The notes: generated from the letters alone by a model not told the origin. A stretch of DNA of 64,000 bases from Streptomyces spiroverticillatus (GCA_014650415.1 BMUX01000010.1:186001-250000), one strand, 5' to 3'. Shown: positions 1 through 8,220, numbered from the stretch's first letter. Translations and numbers: made by a program.

Positions 1-120
1 CGCCTCACGAACCTCCTCGAGGAGTCCGGTTTCACCGTCCGGATGCACCTGGAGCGTGCCCCCCACCCCGACGAGGCCCAGACCCGGCGCGCCTACCTCC
101 TGGCCCGCAGGACCGGCTGA
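1..120 (+). CDS. C-terminal fragment of a probable SAM-dependent methyltransferase
   Basis: The window opens inside a gene. Frame 1 reads 39 codons to a TGA. The fragment runs through LLEESGFTV, a charged middle (PHPDEAQTRR) and ends AYLLARRTG. An 'L...aGF.v' strand followed by a run ending 'yllArr' is how many class I SAM-dependent methyltransferases of actinomycetes finish. That is family resemblance only, because none of the SAM-binding motifs lies in the window. The next gene starts about 75 bases downstream on the same strand with its own ribosome binding site. Confidence 0.5.
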   Translation, partial: RLTNLLEESGFTVRMHLERAPHPDEAQTRRAYLLARRTG

Positions 121-195
121 CCTGGAACCCCCGCCGCCCGAGCGTCGTTGTCCCGGTCGAGTGGCCAGAACCGCCGGCCACGGAAAGGAACCCTC

Positions 196-900
196 ATGCC
201 AGCCACCGCCCCTGACCCCACCGGCCCCGTGCAACTCGACCACCGCCAGGGGCCGTACGGCGAAGTCGTGCTGCGGCAGCGCGGGGAGACGTACGAGATC
301 ATCGCCAACGGGTGCTTCCTGATGGACACTTCGGACGGCCGCTCCGAGAGACTCCTCGTCGACGCGGCGTACGAGGCACTGGAACCCGTGCCGGGTGCGC
401 CGCGCCCCTCCGTGCTGATCGGCGGGCTCGGCGTCGGCTTCTCGCTCGCGCACGCGGCGGCGCAGGACCGGTGGGGCCGCATCGTGGTCGTGGAGCGCGA
501 GGAGGCCATCGTCGACTGGCACCGCAAGGGCCCGCTGGACACCGTCACCGCCGACGCGCTGGCCGACCCCCGGGTCCGTATCGTGCTCGCCGACCTGATC
601 GCCCACCTGCGCGACGCGGACCCGGCGGCGGACACGTACGACGCACTGTGCCTGGACATCGACAACGGTCCCGACTGGACCGTCACCGACGACAACCGCA
701 ACCTCTACACCCCCACCGGCCTCACCGCCTGCCTGCGCCGCCTCAACCCGGGCGGGGTGCTCGCCGTGTGGTCGGCGCAGCCGTCGACGGCGTTCGAGGA
801 CGCGCTGCGGGAGGCCGGGTTCACGGAGGTACGGACGCAGGAGGTGCCGGTGGCGCGGGGCGTGCCGGACGTGGTGCACCTGGCGCGCAGGCCCCGGTAG
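196..900 (+). CDS. Spermidine synthase-like (PABS-fold) protein
   Basis: A 234-residue Rossmann-fold protein of the spermidine/spermine synthase-like superfamily. The nucleotide-binding region reads VLIGGLGVGFSLAHAA, followed by an acidic strand end VVVERE that would contact the ribose. A second acidic motif, DALCLDIDNG, sits where PABS enzymes hold the substrate aspartate. Stand-alone actinobacterial proteins of this type are usually annotated spermidine synthase but lack the N-terminal beta domain of true enzymes, so the substrate is unknown. The ATG was chosen because GGAAAGGA lies a few bases upstream. An in-frame GTG 48 bases earlier has no such site. Confidence 0.75.
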   Translation: MPATAPDPTGPVQLDHRQGPYGEVVLRQRGETYEIIANGCFLMDTSDGRSERLLVDAAYEALEPVPGAPRPSVLIGGLGVGFSLAHAAAQDRWGRIVVVEREEAIVDWHRKGPLDTVTADALADPRVRIVLADLIAHLRDADPAADTYDALCLDIDNGPDWTVTDDNRNLYTPTGLTACLRRLNPGGVLAVWSAQPSTAFEDALREAGFTEVRTQEVPVARGVPDVVHLARRPR

Positions 901-943
901 CCCCCGCGGCGGGCCGCGTGCGCGGTTTGGCAGGGTGGGGGGC

Positions 944-2116
944 ATGAACACTCCGGACGCCCAGGGCCTGACCGCCACCCCCCTCACCTCCGCTCTCGTA
1001 CGCGGTGCGCTCGACCTGGAGCGCACCGCGCACGGCCTGCTGCCGCACCGGCTGCCCGCGGCGGCCCGCGCGCAGATCCCCGACGGGCAACTGACCATGG
1101 CGGAGGCCCAGCCCAGCGGAGTCCGGCTCGCCTTCCGCACCCGTGCCACGGTCGTCGAACTCGACACCCTGCGCACGAAGAACGCCTACAAGGGCGCGCC
1201 CGAGCGCCCCGACGGCTTCTATGACCTCGTCGTCGACGGCCGGCTCGCGGACCGGGCGAGCACCACCGGCGGCAACACCTTCCTCGTCGACCTGAGCACC
1301 GGCTCGGCCGAGACGATCCCCGGGCCCGTCGGCACCGTCCGCTTCGACGGGCTCGCCGACACCGAGAAGGACGTCGAGATCTGGCTGCCGTACAACGAGA
1401 TCACCCAGCTCGTCGCCCTGCGCACGGATGAGCCCGTGGCCCCCGTGCAGGGGGGCCGCACGGTGTGGCTGCACCACGGGAGTTCCATCAGCCACGGCTC
1501 GGACGCCGAGAGCCCGTCCACCACCTGGCCCGCCCTGGCCGCCTCGCTCGGCGGCGTCGAGCTGATCAACCTCGGCTTCGGGGGCAGCGCGCTGCTCGAC
1601 CCCTTCACGGCGCGGGCGATGCGGGACACCCCCGCCGACCTGATCAGCGTCAAGATCGGGATCAACCTCGTGAACACGGATGCCATGCGGCTGCGGGCGC
1701 TGGGTCCTGCGGTGCACGGCTTCCTGGACACGATCCGCGAGGGGCACCCGACCACGCCCCTCCTGGTCGTCTCCCCCCTCCTGTGCCCGATCCACGAGGA
1801 CACACCGGGGCCGAGCGCGCCGGACTTCTCCGAGGGGCGCGTGCGGTTCAGGGCGGCGGGCGATCCGGCGGAGGTCGCGGCGGGCAGGCTCACGCTCTCC
1901 GTCATCCGCTCCGAACTCGCCCGGATCGTCGGGCAGCGTGCGGCTGCCGACCCGAACCTGCACCACCTCGACGGCCGCTCGCTGTACGGCCCGGGGGACT
2001 ACGCCGAGCTCCCCCTCCCGGACGAGCTCCACCCGGACGCGGCCACGCATCGCCGCATCGCCGAACGCTTCCGGGCCCACGCTTTCACCCCGGGCGGCCC
2101 CTTCTCCCCCCTCTAA
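944..2116 (+). CDS. SGNH/GDSL-family lipase/esterase
   Basis: A 390-residue hydrolase. The first ~165 residues are a beta-rich domain (VRLAFRTRATVVELDT, then VRFDGLADTEKDVEIWLP). The second half is the SGNH catalytic domain. The nucleophile block is HHGSSISHG around residues 177-185, with serine in the GDSL position at about 181. A central NLGFGGSALLDP carries the oxyanion glycine. The final LHPDAATHRRIAERF supplies the catalytic Asp/His pair. No signal peptide is visible, so it probably acts in the cytoplasm on an ester or acyl-sugar. The ATG is preceded by a G-rich Shine-Dalgarno. An in-frame GTG three codons earlier is possible. Probably monocistronic: a long gene-free region follows. Confidence 0.85.
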   Translation: MNTPDAQGLTATPLTSALVRGALDLERTAHGLLPHRLPAAARAQIPDGQLTMAEAQPSGVRLAFRTRATVVELDTLRTKNAYKGAPERPDGFYDLVVDGRLADRASTTGGNTFLVDLSTGSAETIPGPVGTVRFDGLADTEKDVEIWLPYNEITQLVALRTDEPVAPVQGGRTVWLHHGSSISHGSDAESPSTTWPALAASLGGVELINLGFGGSALLDPFTARAMRDTPADLISVKIGINLVNTDAMRLRALGPAVHGFLDTIREGHPTTPLLVVSPLLCPIHEDTPGPSAPDFSEGRVRFRAAGDPAEVAAGRLTLSVIRSELARIVGQRAAADPNLHHLDGRSLYGPGDYAELPLPDELHPDAATHRRIAERFRAHAFTPGGPFSPL

Positions 2117-2234
2117 CCTCCGGGGCCCTGTCCCCTCTGACCTCCAGGGGGCCCTGTCCCCTGTGACCTCCGGGGCCGCCCCCCCTTCTCCCTAGCCCCC
2201 TTGGGCGGCGCGGGCCTTCCCCCCTCCCCTTTCC

Positions 2235-2364
2235 CTCGTCCCCTTGGGCGGCGGGGCCGCCCCCCGGGGGCGGGACGGGCGGGCAAGGGGGCGGTACGCC
2301 CGATCCGGGCCCGCCCCGGCACCGGCCCCTGCCCGCACCTTGCACGCCGGGTGCGCGCAGCCCC
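2235..2364 (+). repeat. Dispersed intergenic repeat B, copy 1
   Basis: About 130 bases beginning cctcgtccccttgggcggcg. The segment matches the reverse complement of a segment between the permease and ATPase genes of the arabinose-type transporter near 51.8 kb, with only scattered substitutions by eye. It contains the self-complementary block ggggccgccccccgggggcg and is therefore a strong RNA hairpin former. Confidence 0.7.
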
Positions 2365-2426
2365 GGGGCCCTCGGGATGCGTCCCCGTGCCGGGCACGTG
2401 AAGCACCGGCCCGCCGGGCCAAGAGG

Positions 2427-2535
2427 GTCCCCAGCCCCGCCCCTTCACCTAAACCCGCGGGGCAATTGCACGGTTCCCGTGCAGGCGCGTCGTGGCTGGG
2501 CGCGCAGTTCCCCGCGCCCCTGAAGGGGCACGGAA
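2427..2535 (-). repeat. Dispersed intergenic repeat A, copy 1
   Basis: Read on the minus strand it starts with aggggcgcggggaactgcgc and ends with ggtgaaggggcggg. These blocks recur, in the same order, after the thioredoxin-like gene near 38.1 kb. Parts recur near 24.1 kb and 61.3 kb. The central part holds the palindromic core gcgcggggaactgcgc. No coding content is visible. Confidence 0.7.
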
Positions 2536-2691
2536 ACGAAGCGGCCCGCACGGGCAGGGCATGCCCGCGCGACGGAGTCGCACATCGGCACAGCCCCGCG
2601 CCCTCAAAGGGGCGCGGCACGAGCGCACCCGGCACAGGAAGGGTGGGCTCGTCGACACAGCAGTGATCAGCCCCTGAGCCCTCGGCTCCGT

Positions 2692-3249
2692 TCAGGGCTT
2701 GCGTCCCGTCGCCCCCAGCAGCCGGTGCAGCAACGGCGCGTCCTGCGCCACCTCGACGGGCGGGCCCCACAGCCCCTCGACCGGCGCGCCGTCCATGAAG
2801 GTCGACACGTGGTCGAAGCAGGCGTGCAGGGTGTCCTCGGGCAGGTCGAAGGGCCGGCCCGTGGCCTGCGCGAGGTCCCAGCCGTGCACCACCAGTTCGG
2901 TGAGCGCGATCCGGCCCCACACGGCCCGGGGCAGTTCGAGCCCCACCCCGGCGTCGGCCGTACCCTCCCAGGCGGCGGGGTCGTCCCACGCCTCACCGAG
3001 CTCCCGCAGGCGCAGCGGCAGCGTGGTGCGCCAGTCGGCGGCCAGCCGGGCGGCGGTGGGTGCGTCGACGGGAGCGGGGCTGTCCTCCTTGCGGGCCACC
3101 GCGGTGAACGCCCCGGTGAACCCCACCACGTGGTCCACGAGGTCCCCCACCCCGTACTCCGCGCACGGCGTCGGCAGTCCGAGCTGCGCGTCCGAGATGT
3201 CGGCGAGGACGGCACTCATGGTGCGGCAGGCCGGTTTCAGATCGATCAC
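2692..3249 (-). CDS. TIGR03086-type DinB/mycothiol maleylpyruvate isomerase-like protein
   Basis: A 185-residue protein of the actinobacterial TIGR03086 group, four-helix-bundle metal-binding proteins related to DinB and mycothiol-dependent maleylpyruvate isomerase. The start IDLKPACRTM, the CAEYGVGDLVDHVVGFTGAF block (helix with the metal-site histidine) and ELVVHGWDLAQATGRPFDLP (second and third ligand region) are typical. Members are thought to use mycothiol or detoxify small molecules; the exact substrate is unknown. The GTG start is supported by AAGGAGGA seven bases upstream. The open frame continues far upstream without another plausible start. Confidence 0.8.
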   Translation of the reverse strand: MIDLKPACRTMSAVLADISDAQLGLPTPCAEYGVGDLVDHVVGFTGAFTAVARKEDSPAPVDAPTAARLAADWRTTLPLRLRELGEAWDDPAAWEGTADAGVGLELPRAVWGRIALTELVVHGWDLAQATGRPFDLPEDTLHACFDHVSTFMDGAPVEGLWGPPVEVAQDAPLLHRLLGATGRKP

Positions 3250-3381
3250 GGAACTCCTCCTTGGTGTGTGCATTGACCGCGCAGGGGATGCGTTCACCTG
3301 TACAGACCGCCGCGGGGACCGGAACTCATCGCCGGAGGGCCACCGTGTTCGACCGGAACCCCCGCCCCGCACAATGCTCCC

Positions 3382-3837
3382 GTGATCCTTCGAACCGCCA
3401 CCCGCGCCGACCTCCCCGCCGTCCTGGCCCTCGTCCTGCACGAGCACGAGACGGTGGACCCCGCGACGATCGTCGTCGACGACGCCTACGAGCGGGCCTT
3501 CCGCGACCTCGATGCCGACCCGCGCAATGAACTCCTCGTTCTGGAAGGCAGGGAGGGGGAGGAGGGGCTCGTTCTGGGGTGTCTTCAGGTGACGTACATT
3601 CCCGGGCTCGGCCGGCACGGTCAGGAGCGGGCGCTGCTCGAAGCGGTACGGGTCCGGGCCGACCGGCGCGGCGAAGGCCTCGGGCGGGAGCTGCTCACGC
3701 GAGCCGTGGACCGCGCCAGGTCCCGCGGCTGCACCCTGGTCCAGCTCACCAGCAACAAGTCCCGCACCCGCGCGCACGGTTTCTACGCCTCGCTCGGATT
3801 CGTGCGCAGCCACGACGGGTTCAAGCTGGCGCTGTGA
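3382..3837 (+). CDS. GNAT-family N-acetyltransferase
   Basis: A 151-residue GNAT protein covering the whole fold. An N-terminal ILRTATRADLPAVLALV helix is followed by the acetyl-CoA pyrophosphate loop VRADRRGEGLGRELL (the Q/RxxGxG/A motif) and ends with HGFYASLGFVRSHDGFKLAL, the family's usual C-terminal strand pair. Substrate unknown. The GTG start begins directly at the first domain residues. The gene stands alone, divergent from the DinB-like gene with about 130 bases between them. Confidence 0.85.
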   Translation: MILRTATRADLPAVLALVLHEHETVDPATIVVDDAYERAFRDLDADPRNELLVLEGREGEEGLVLGCLQVTYIPGLGRHGQERALLEAVRVRADRRGEGLGRELLTRAVDRARSRGCTLVQLTSNKSRTRAHGFYASLGFVRSHDGFKLAL

Positions 3838-3889
3838 GCGGCACCGGCCGCGCGAGGGCGTTGTCAGTGGTGGCGTCTAGGCTTTTTGC

Positions 3890-4915
3890 ATGAGTCGCAC
3901 CACACCGCCCCGACCCGTCGACATCACCACCCTCTTCCCCGAACTCGCGCCGCTCGCCAGGACGGCGATACGGCTGCATCCCAGGGCCGGTGCGCCGAGC
4001 GTGACGGAATCCTCCGTGGGCGGGCCGTTGCTGTGGCCGACGGGGGAGGAGTGGCCGACCTGCGCCGAGCACGGCGGGCCGTGGCGGCTCGGGCTCCCGC
4101 CCGAGGACGTACGGCAGTCGCGGCGGATGCTCGCCGAGGCGTGGGCGCGGACCCGGGCGGACGACGCGGACCTGCTGAGCAAGGAGGAGCGGGAGACGCT
4201 CGACCGGCTCGACGCGGAGCGACGGATACCCGTGACGGGGCCGATGCCGATGCTGCCGGTGGCCCAGGTGTACGCGGCCGACGTGCCCCGGCTCCCCTAC
4301 CCCGAGGGCACGGACCTGCTCCAGGTGCTGTGGTGTCCCTTCGACCACGCCGACGACGGCTACGTGCCGCGCACCGCCCTGCGCTGGCGAGCCGCCGCCG
4401 ACGTCACCGACCCGGTCCCGCCCGGTTCCGTACCGCAGCCGCCCGTCGTCGACAGCGGGGACTACCTGCCCGAGCCCTGCGTCCTGCACCCCGAGGAGGT
4501 CACCGAGTACCCTGCCCCGCACGTCCTCCCGGAGGAGCTCGCCGGCCGCATCGAGGCGTGGGACGAGGAGCAGGAAGGGGAGGCGGGGGAGCCCGATGGG
4601 ATGTGTTATCAGTCGGATCTGGCGGTCGCGCCCGGGTTCAAGGCCCTCGGGCACGAGCCCTGGAGCTTCTCCGACCCCTTCGACATGGCCTGCCCCGCGT
4701 GCGGTTCCGGCGTACGGCCGCTGCTCACGGTCGACGGCTCCGAATGGGGCCGGGACTGCGACAGTTGGCGGCCCGTCGAGGACGCGACGTACACCGGACT
4801 GCACTTCCTCGGCCCGGCCTCCGCGACCCAGCTCACCATCGGCCGCGGCTACAACCTCCAGCTCTACGTCTGTGCCGACGACCCCCGTCACCCCCACCTC
4901 CAGAACATGCAGTGA
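3890..4915 (+). CDS. DUF1963 (YwqG-like) family protein
   Basis: A 341-residue cytoplasmic protein. It shows the YwqG/DUF1963 layout: SSVGGPLLWPTGEEWPTC near residue 45, a central LLQVLWCPFDHAD segment, and a C-terminal VAPGFKALGHEPWSFSDP followed by a C-P-A-C-G pair. YwqG-family proteins have no settled biochemical role. The CPAC and WPTC cysteines could bind a metal, but no complete zinc motif is obvious. The ATG start has no strong ribosome binding site; the weak AGGCTTTTT is nearby. Confidence 0.7.
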   Translation: MSRTTPPRPVDITTLFPELAPLARTAIRLHPRAGAPSVTESSVGGPLLWPTGEEWPTCAEHGGPWRLGLPPEDVRQSRRMLAEAWARTRADDADLLSKEERETLDRLDAERRIPVTGPMPMLPVAQVYAADVPRLPYPEGTDLLQVLWCPFDHADDGYVPRTALRWRAAADVTDPVPPGSVPQPPVVDSGDYLPEPCVLHPEEVTEYPAPHVLPEELAGRIEAWDEEQEGEAGEPDGMCYQSDLAVAPGFKALGHEPWSFSDPFDMACPACGSGVRPLLTVDGSEWGRDCDSWRPVEDATYTGLHFLGPASATQLTIGRGYNLQLYVCADDPRHPHLQNMQ

Positions 4916-4951
4916 CCATCCATGGTGGGCGCAGGTGACAGGATGGGGCGC

Positions 4952-5803
4952 ATGGACACCCGCCGCAGGAACAACGTCGTCGTCACCGGCCGGGCCGACG
5001 GCCCCACAGTGGTGCTCGCGCACGGCTTCGGCTGCGACCAGAACATGTGGCGGCTGGTCGTGCCCGCCCTCGCGGACCGGTACCGGGTCGTCCTCTTCGA
5101 CTACGTCGGGTCCGGGCAGGCCGACCCCGCCGCCTGGTCCGAGGCGCGCTACTCCCGCCTGGAGGGGTACGCCCAGGACGTCGCCGAGATCTGCGCCGAG
5201 CTGGAGCTGCGCGGGGCCGCCTTCGTGGGGCACTCGGTGAGCGCCATGATCGGCGTCCTGGCCGCCCGCAGCGTTCCCGACCGCATCGGCTCGCTCGTCA
5301 TGGTCGCGCCCTCCCCGCGCTACATCGACGACGACGGGTACCGGGGCGGCTTCACGGCGGAGGACATCGACGAGCTCCTCGCCTCCCTGGAGTCCAACTA
5401 CCTCGGCTGGTCCGGCGCGATGGCCCCCGTCATCATGGGCAACCCCGAGCGCCCCGAGCTGGGCGAGGAGCTGACCACCAGCTTCTGCGCCACCGACCCC
5501 GACATGGCCCGCGTCTTCGCCCGGACCACCTTCCTGTCCGACACCCGCGACGAACTGAAGGACGTGACGGTGCCCACCCTCGTCCTGGAGTGCCGCCAGG
5601 ACGCCATCGCCCCGCGCGAGGTCGGCGCGTACGTCCACGCCGCCGTGCCCGGGTCCCGGCTGGTCACGCTGGACGCCACCGGCCACTGCCCCCAGCTCAG
5701 CGCCCCCGAGGTGACCGGCTCGGAGATCCGCGCCTTCCTCGACGGCCTGCACCCCGCCGACCCCGCGGCCCCCGCCGCCCCGCTGCCCGGGGACAGCCGA
5801 TGA
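4952..5803 (+). CDS. RsbQ-like alpha/beta hydrolase
   Basis: A 283-residue alpha/beta hydrolase resembling Bacillus RsbQ, which activates the phosphatase RsbP under energy stress. The N-terminal VLAHGFGCDQNMW matches the RsbQ oxyanion segment. The nucleophile is S95 in GHSVSA. The acid lies in ECRQDAIAP and the histidine in ATGHCPQLSAP. The family is thought to hydrolyse a small, still debated ligand. The stop codon overlaps the ATG of the next gene (ATGA), which encodes a PAS/PP2C phosphatase, exactly the RsbQ-RsbP pairing. The start used is the ATG at MDTRRR behind a GGATGGGG stretch. ATGs 9 and 30 bases upstream are possible. Confidence 0.88.
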   Translation: MDTRRRNNVVVTGRADGPTVVLAHGFGCDQNMWRLVVPALADRYRVVLFDYVGSGQADPAAWSEARYSRLEGYAQDVAEICAELELRGAAFVGHSVSAMIGVLAARSVPDRIGSLVMVAPSPRYIDDDGYRGGFTAEDIDELLASLESNYLGWSGAMAPVIMGNPERPELGEELTTSFCATDPDMARVFARTTFLSDTRDELKDVTVPTLVLECRQDAIAPREVGAYVHAAVPGSRLVTLDATGHCPQLSAPEVTGSEIRAFLDGLHPADPAAPAAPLPGDSR

Positions 5804-7083
5804 TGAGCCGCACCAGCAGCGAGCCCGAGCCTTTCGAGGCCGGGGACGGCGCCGTCACCGACGCCGCGTTCAGCGCCCTCCTGGAGGACAGCGCCGAGGA
5901 CCTGTACGAACGGGCCCCCTGCGGCTACGTCTCCACCCTCATGGACGGCACCCTCGCCAAGGCCAACGCCACCCTCCTGGACTGGCTCGGCCTGCGCCGC
6001 GAGGACGTCGTGGGCCGGATGCGCTTCAGCGACCTGCTCACCGTCGGCGGCCGGATCTACTACGAGACCCACTTCGAGCCCCTGCTCCGGATGAAGAGCG
6101 AGATCAGCGGAATCGCCCTGGAACTGAAGGGCGCCGGCGGCGTCCGCATGCCCGTTCTGGTCTCCGCCGTCGTCAAGCACGGCAGCGAGGGCGAGCCCCT
6201 GCTGATCCGGGCCACCCTCGCCGACGCCCGCGACCGCCGCGCCTACGAGGAGGAACTGCTGCGCGCCCGGCGGTCCGCCGAGGCCGCCCGCCGCGAGGCC
6301 GAGGCCGACCGGGCCCGCCTCCAGGACGCGCTGGCCGCGCTCCAGCAGAGCCTGCTTCCCGCCACCCTGCCCGCCGTACCGGGCCTGGAGTCCGCCTCGT
6401 ACTACCACACGGCCTCCCCGGACCGGCTCGGCGGAGACTTCTACGACCTCTTCCCGATCGACGGCGAGCAGTGGGGGTTCTTCCTGGGCGACGTCTGCGG
6501 CAAGGGCCCCCAGGCCGCCGCCGTCACCTCGCTCACCCGCTACACCCTGCGCGCCGCCGCCCTGCACGACCCCGACCCGGTCGCCGCGCTCTCCACCCTC
6601 AACACCGTGCTCCACGAGCGCTACACCGGCAGCGACCCCCGCTACTGCACCGCCGTCTTCGGCACCCTCCGGCCCGACCCCGAGACCGGGCAGGTGGCGG
6701 TACGGGTCGCCTCCGGCGGGCACCCTCCGGCGCTCGTGCTGCGCGCCGACCGCAGTACGGAGTACCTGGAGACCCCCGGCGGCCTGCTCATCGGCATCCT
6801 GCCGAACCCGCCGCTCGCCTCGGCCGCCACCATCCTCGCCCCCGGCGACACCCTCCTGCTGCACACCGACGGCCTGACCGAGGCCCGCACCGCCCTCGGC
6901 GGCCGGGGCTCCGAGCGGTACGGCGACGACGCCCTGCGCGAGTTCGTCCGGGCCGCCCCCGACACCTCGCCCGCCTCACTGGTCGACGCGCTGACCGGGC
7001 TCCTGGAGAGCTTCGGGGAAGGCCTCGACGACGACACCGCTCTGCTCGCGCTCGGCGCCCCCGCCACGGAGAAGCCCGTATGA
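5800..7083 (+). CDS. RsbP-like PAS-PP2C serine phosphatase
   Basis: A 427-residue protein. An N-terminal PAS domain (about residues 25-145, with LYERAPCGYVSTLMDGTLAKAN) is followed by a charged coiled coil (RRAYEEELLRARRSAEAARREAEADRARL) and a SpoIIE-type PP2C phosphatase. Metal-binding motifs are visible: GGDFYDLF, FLGDVCGKGPQAA, SGGHPPALVL, LLHTDGLTEAR and DDDTALLAL. In Bacillus, RsbP dephosphorylates the anti-anti-sigma factor RsbV once RsbQ has signalled through the PAS domain. Overlaps of four bases with both neighbours (RsbQ-like upstream, STAS downstream) argue that this trio works the same way here. The cognate sigma/anti-sigma pair is not adjacent. Confidence 0.88.
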   Translation: MMSRTSSEPEPFEAGDGAVTDAAFSALLEDSAEDLYERAPCGYVSTLMDGTLAKANATLLDWLGLRREDVVGRMRFSDLLTVGGRIYYETHFEPLLRMKSEISGIALELKGAGGVRMPVLVSAVVKHGSEGEPLLIRATLADARDRRAYEEELLRARRSAEAARREAEADRARLQDALAALQQSLLPATLPAVPGLESASYYHTASPDRLGGDFYDLFPIDGEQWGFFLGDVCGKGPQAAAVTSLTRYTLRAAALHDPDPVAALSTLNTVLHERYTGSDPRYCTAVFGTLRPDPETGQVAVRVASGGHPPALVLRADRSTEYLETPGGLLIGILPNPPLASAATILAPGDTLLLHTDGLTEARTALGGRGSERYGDDALREFVRAAPDTSPASLVDALTGLLESFGEGLDDDTALLALGAPATEKPV

Positions 7084-7511
7084 CCCGTACGAATCGGACC
7101 ACTTCAGTGAAGACACTGACGCTCGCCGTGCGGCAGGCAGCCACCGGGCCCGTCGTGGAAATCGTCGGCGACCTCGACTACGACACCGCCGCAGACCTGC
7201 GCACCCGGCTCGCCGGGATCCCGCTCACGGCGGACGACCGCCTGGTGATGGACCTGGCGGGCATGGAGTTCTGCGACTCGACCGGCATCACCGCGCTGAT
7301 CGCCGCCCGCAACCACGCCCTGGCCGCGGGCGCAGGGGTCGCACTGGCCGCCGTGCCCGAGCACACCCTGCGGGTGCTGCACCTCGTCGGCCTCGACCAG
7401 GTCTTCGCGCTGTACGACAGCACGGCCGAGGCCACGACGGCAGGGAACCGGCCGTCGGGAGGCAACCTGCCGTCAGGAGGCAACCGGCCGGACACGCAGG
7501 CGGCAGGCTGA
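7080..7511 (+). CDS. STAS-domain anti-sigma factor antagonist (RsbV-like)
   Basis: A 143-residue anti-anti-sigma protein. The STAS fold spans about residues 10-110, with VVEIVGDLDYDTAADLRTRL and the phosphorylation loop DLAGMEFCDSTGITAL. S67 is the predicted phosphoserine and probable substrate of the preceding PP2C phosphatase, to whose stop codon this ATG is fused (ATGA). The C-terminal 30 residues are a disordered tail carrying three near-repeats of GNRPSGG, encoded by a short tandem DNA repeat, which RsbV proteins normally lack. Dephosphorylated protein should bind an RsbW-type anti-sigma kinase encoded elsewhere. Confidence 0.9.
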   Translation: MTRTNRTTSVKTLTLAVRQAATGPVVEIVGDLDYDTAADLRTRLAGIPLTADDRLVMDLAGMEFCDSTGITALIAARNHALAAGAGVALAAVPEHTLRVLHLVGLDQVFALYDSTAEATTAGNRPSGGNLPSGGNRPDTQAAG

Positions 7512-7517
7512 GCGCCC

Positions 7518-8069
7518 TCAGACCTCGCGGCCCTTCCATTCGTGGGCCAGCAGCGACCACACCTCCATGTCCAGGCGGACGCCCCGGTACTCGGTGTGCT
7601 CGCGCAGCGTCCCGTCCAGATGCATCCCCGCGCGCTGCGCCACCGCCCGGCTGCGCATGTTGACCGTGCTGTTCCACCACTCCACGCGGTGCAGCCCGCG
7701 CTCCTCGAAGGCGTACGCGAGCAGATGCCGCACGGCCGCGCCGATCAGGCCCCGGCCCTGGGCGGCCGGCTCCGACCACACGCCGATCTCGGCGGTGCCC
7801 TGAGCGGCGTCGAAGCGTACGAACATGACGCCGCCCACCAGCGTCCCGTCCTGCCAGATCCCGTAGATCCGGCCCCCGTCGGCGGCCTGCTTGTCGGCAT
7901 ACCGCTGGAGGGTCGCCCGCGCCGACGCCAGGTCCGTCGAGAACGAGGCCCACGGAATCCACGGGTCCACCAGGTCCCGCGCGCGGTCGATGTGGGCCAG
8001 GAACTCAGGCGCCTGCCAGGGCTCCAGCGGGCGGAGTTCGGCACGGTCGGTCAGGGGTACGGCGTACAC
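7518..8069 (-). CDS. RimJ/RimL-type GNAT acetyltransferase
   Basis: A 183-residue acetyltransferase of the ribosomal-protein/N-terminal-amine type. The start YAVPLTDRAELRPLEPWQAPEF gives the RimJ-like first strand and helix. TAEIGVWSEPAAQGRGLIGAA contains the acetyl-CoA loop. RVEWWNSTVNMRSRAVAQRAGM and LREHTEYRG are signature late motifs. The GTG start follows GAGG ten bases upstream. The open frame extends into the promoter region of the divergent TetR gene but that part is not coding-like. It converges on the STAS gene with only six bases between stops. Confidence 0.85.
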   Translation of the reverse strand: MYAVPLTDRAELRPLEPWQAPEFLAHIDRARDLVDPWIPWASFSTDLASARATLQRYADKQAADGGRIYGIWQDGTLVGGVMFVRFDAAQGTAEIGVWSEPAAQGRGLIGAAVRHLLAYAFEERGLHRVEWWNSTVNMRSRAVAQRAGMHLDGTLREHTEYRGVRLDMEVWSLLAHEWKGREV

Positions 8070-8136
8070 GGCAGGTCCTCGGGTCCGGGGCGGTGTGCCC
8101 ATGCGGTGTGCCCATGGGGTGCGGGCGCACCCACGA

Positions 8137-8160
8137 TACGTAACAAACGTTGGGTACGTA
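8137..8160. promoter_or_regulatory. TetR-type operator palindrome
   Basis: A 24-bp imperfect palindrome with half-sites TACGTAACAAAC and, on the other strand, TACGTACCCAAC (10 of 12 positions identical). It lies between the GNAT gene (minus) and the TetR-family gene (plus), about 40 bases from the regulator start. That is the usual place for an autoregulatory TetR operator controlling both directions. Confidence 0.6.
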
Positions 8161-8171
8161 CACTGGCCCGC

Positions 8172-8204
8172 ATGACACCTGCCCGAGGAGAGCGCCGCGC
8201 ATGA
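8172..8204 (+). CDS. Possible 10-codon leader peptide of the tetR gene
   Basis: An ATG in a 20-base segment identical to the tetR start opens a ten-residue frame, MTPARGERRA, whose TGA overlaps the tetR ATG as ATGA. The duplicated segment carries the GAGGAGA that serves as the tetR ribosome binding site. The arrangement would allow translational coupling, but a chance product of the duplication is equally possible and the leader itself has little Shine-Dalgarno. Confidence 0.3.
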   Translation: MTPARGERRA

Positions 8205-8220
8205 CACCTGCCCGAGGAGA
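8172..8220 (+). repeat. 20-bp direct duplication of the tetR start
   Basis: The 20 bases atgacacctgcccgaggaga occur twice, 29 bases apart; the second copy is the actual tetR start. A duplication of a start codon with its following Shine-Dalgarno-like sequence suggests a recent slippage or tandem-duplication event. Confidence 0.8.

Larger units (their letters stand above)
2117..2691. other. Gene-free stretch filled with dispersed intergenic repeats
   Basis: No open frame here has the codon pattern of a real gene. The DNA is built from short GC-rich repeats. First come near-duplicate 'ccctgtcccctctgacctcc' units just after the SGNH hydrolase gene. These are followed by one copy each of two repeat families found elsewhere in the window, and then a further 'ccccgcgccctcaaaggggcgcgg' hairpin-like element. 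It separates genes transcribed toward each other, so it may serve as a transcription end zone. Confidence 0.6.

Noticed and set aside
2750..3813. Extended minus-strand frame running through the DinB-like and GNAT genes
   Set aside because: Only the part after the GTG with AAGGAGGA matches a family; the upstream portion is antisense to the acetyltransferase.
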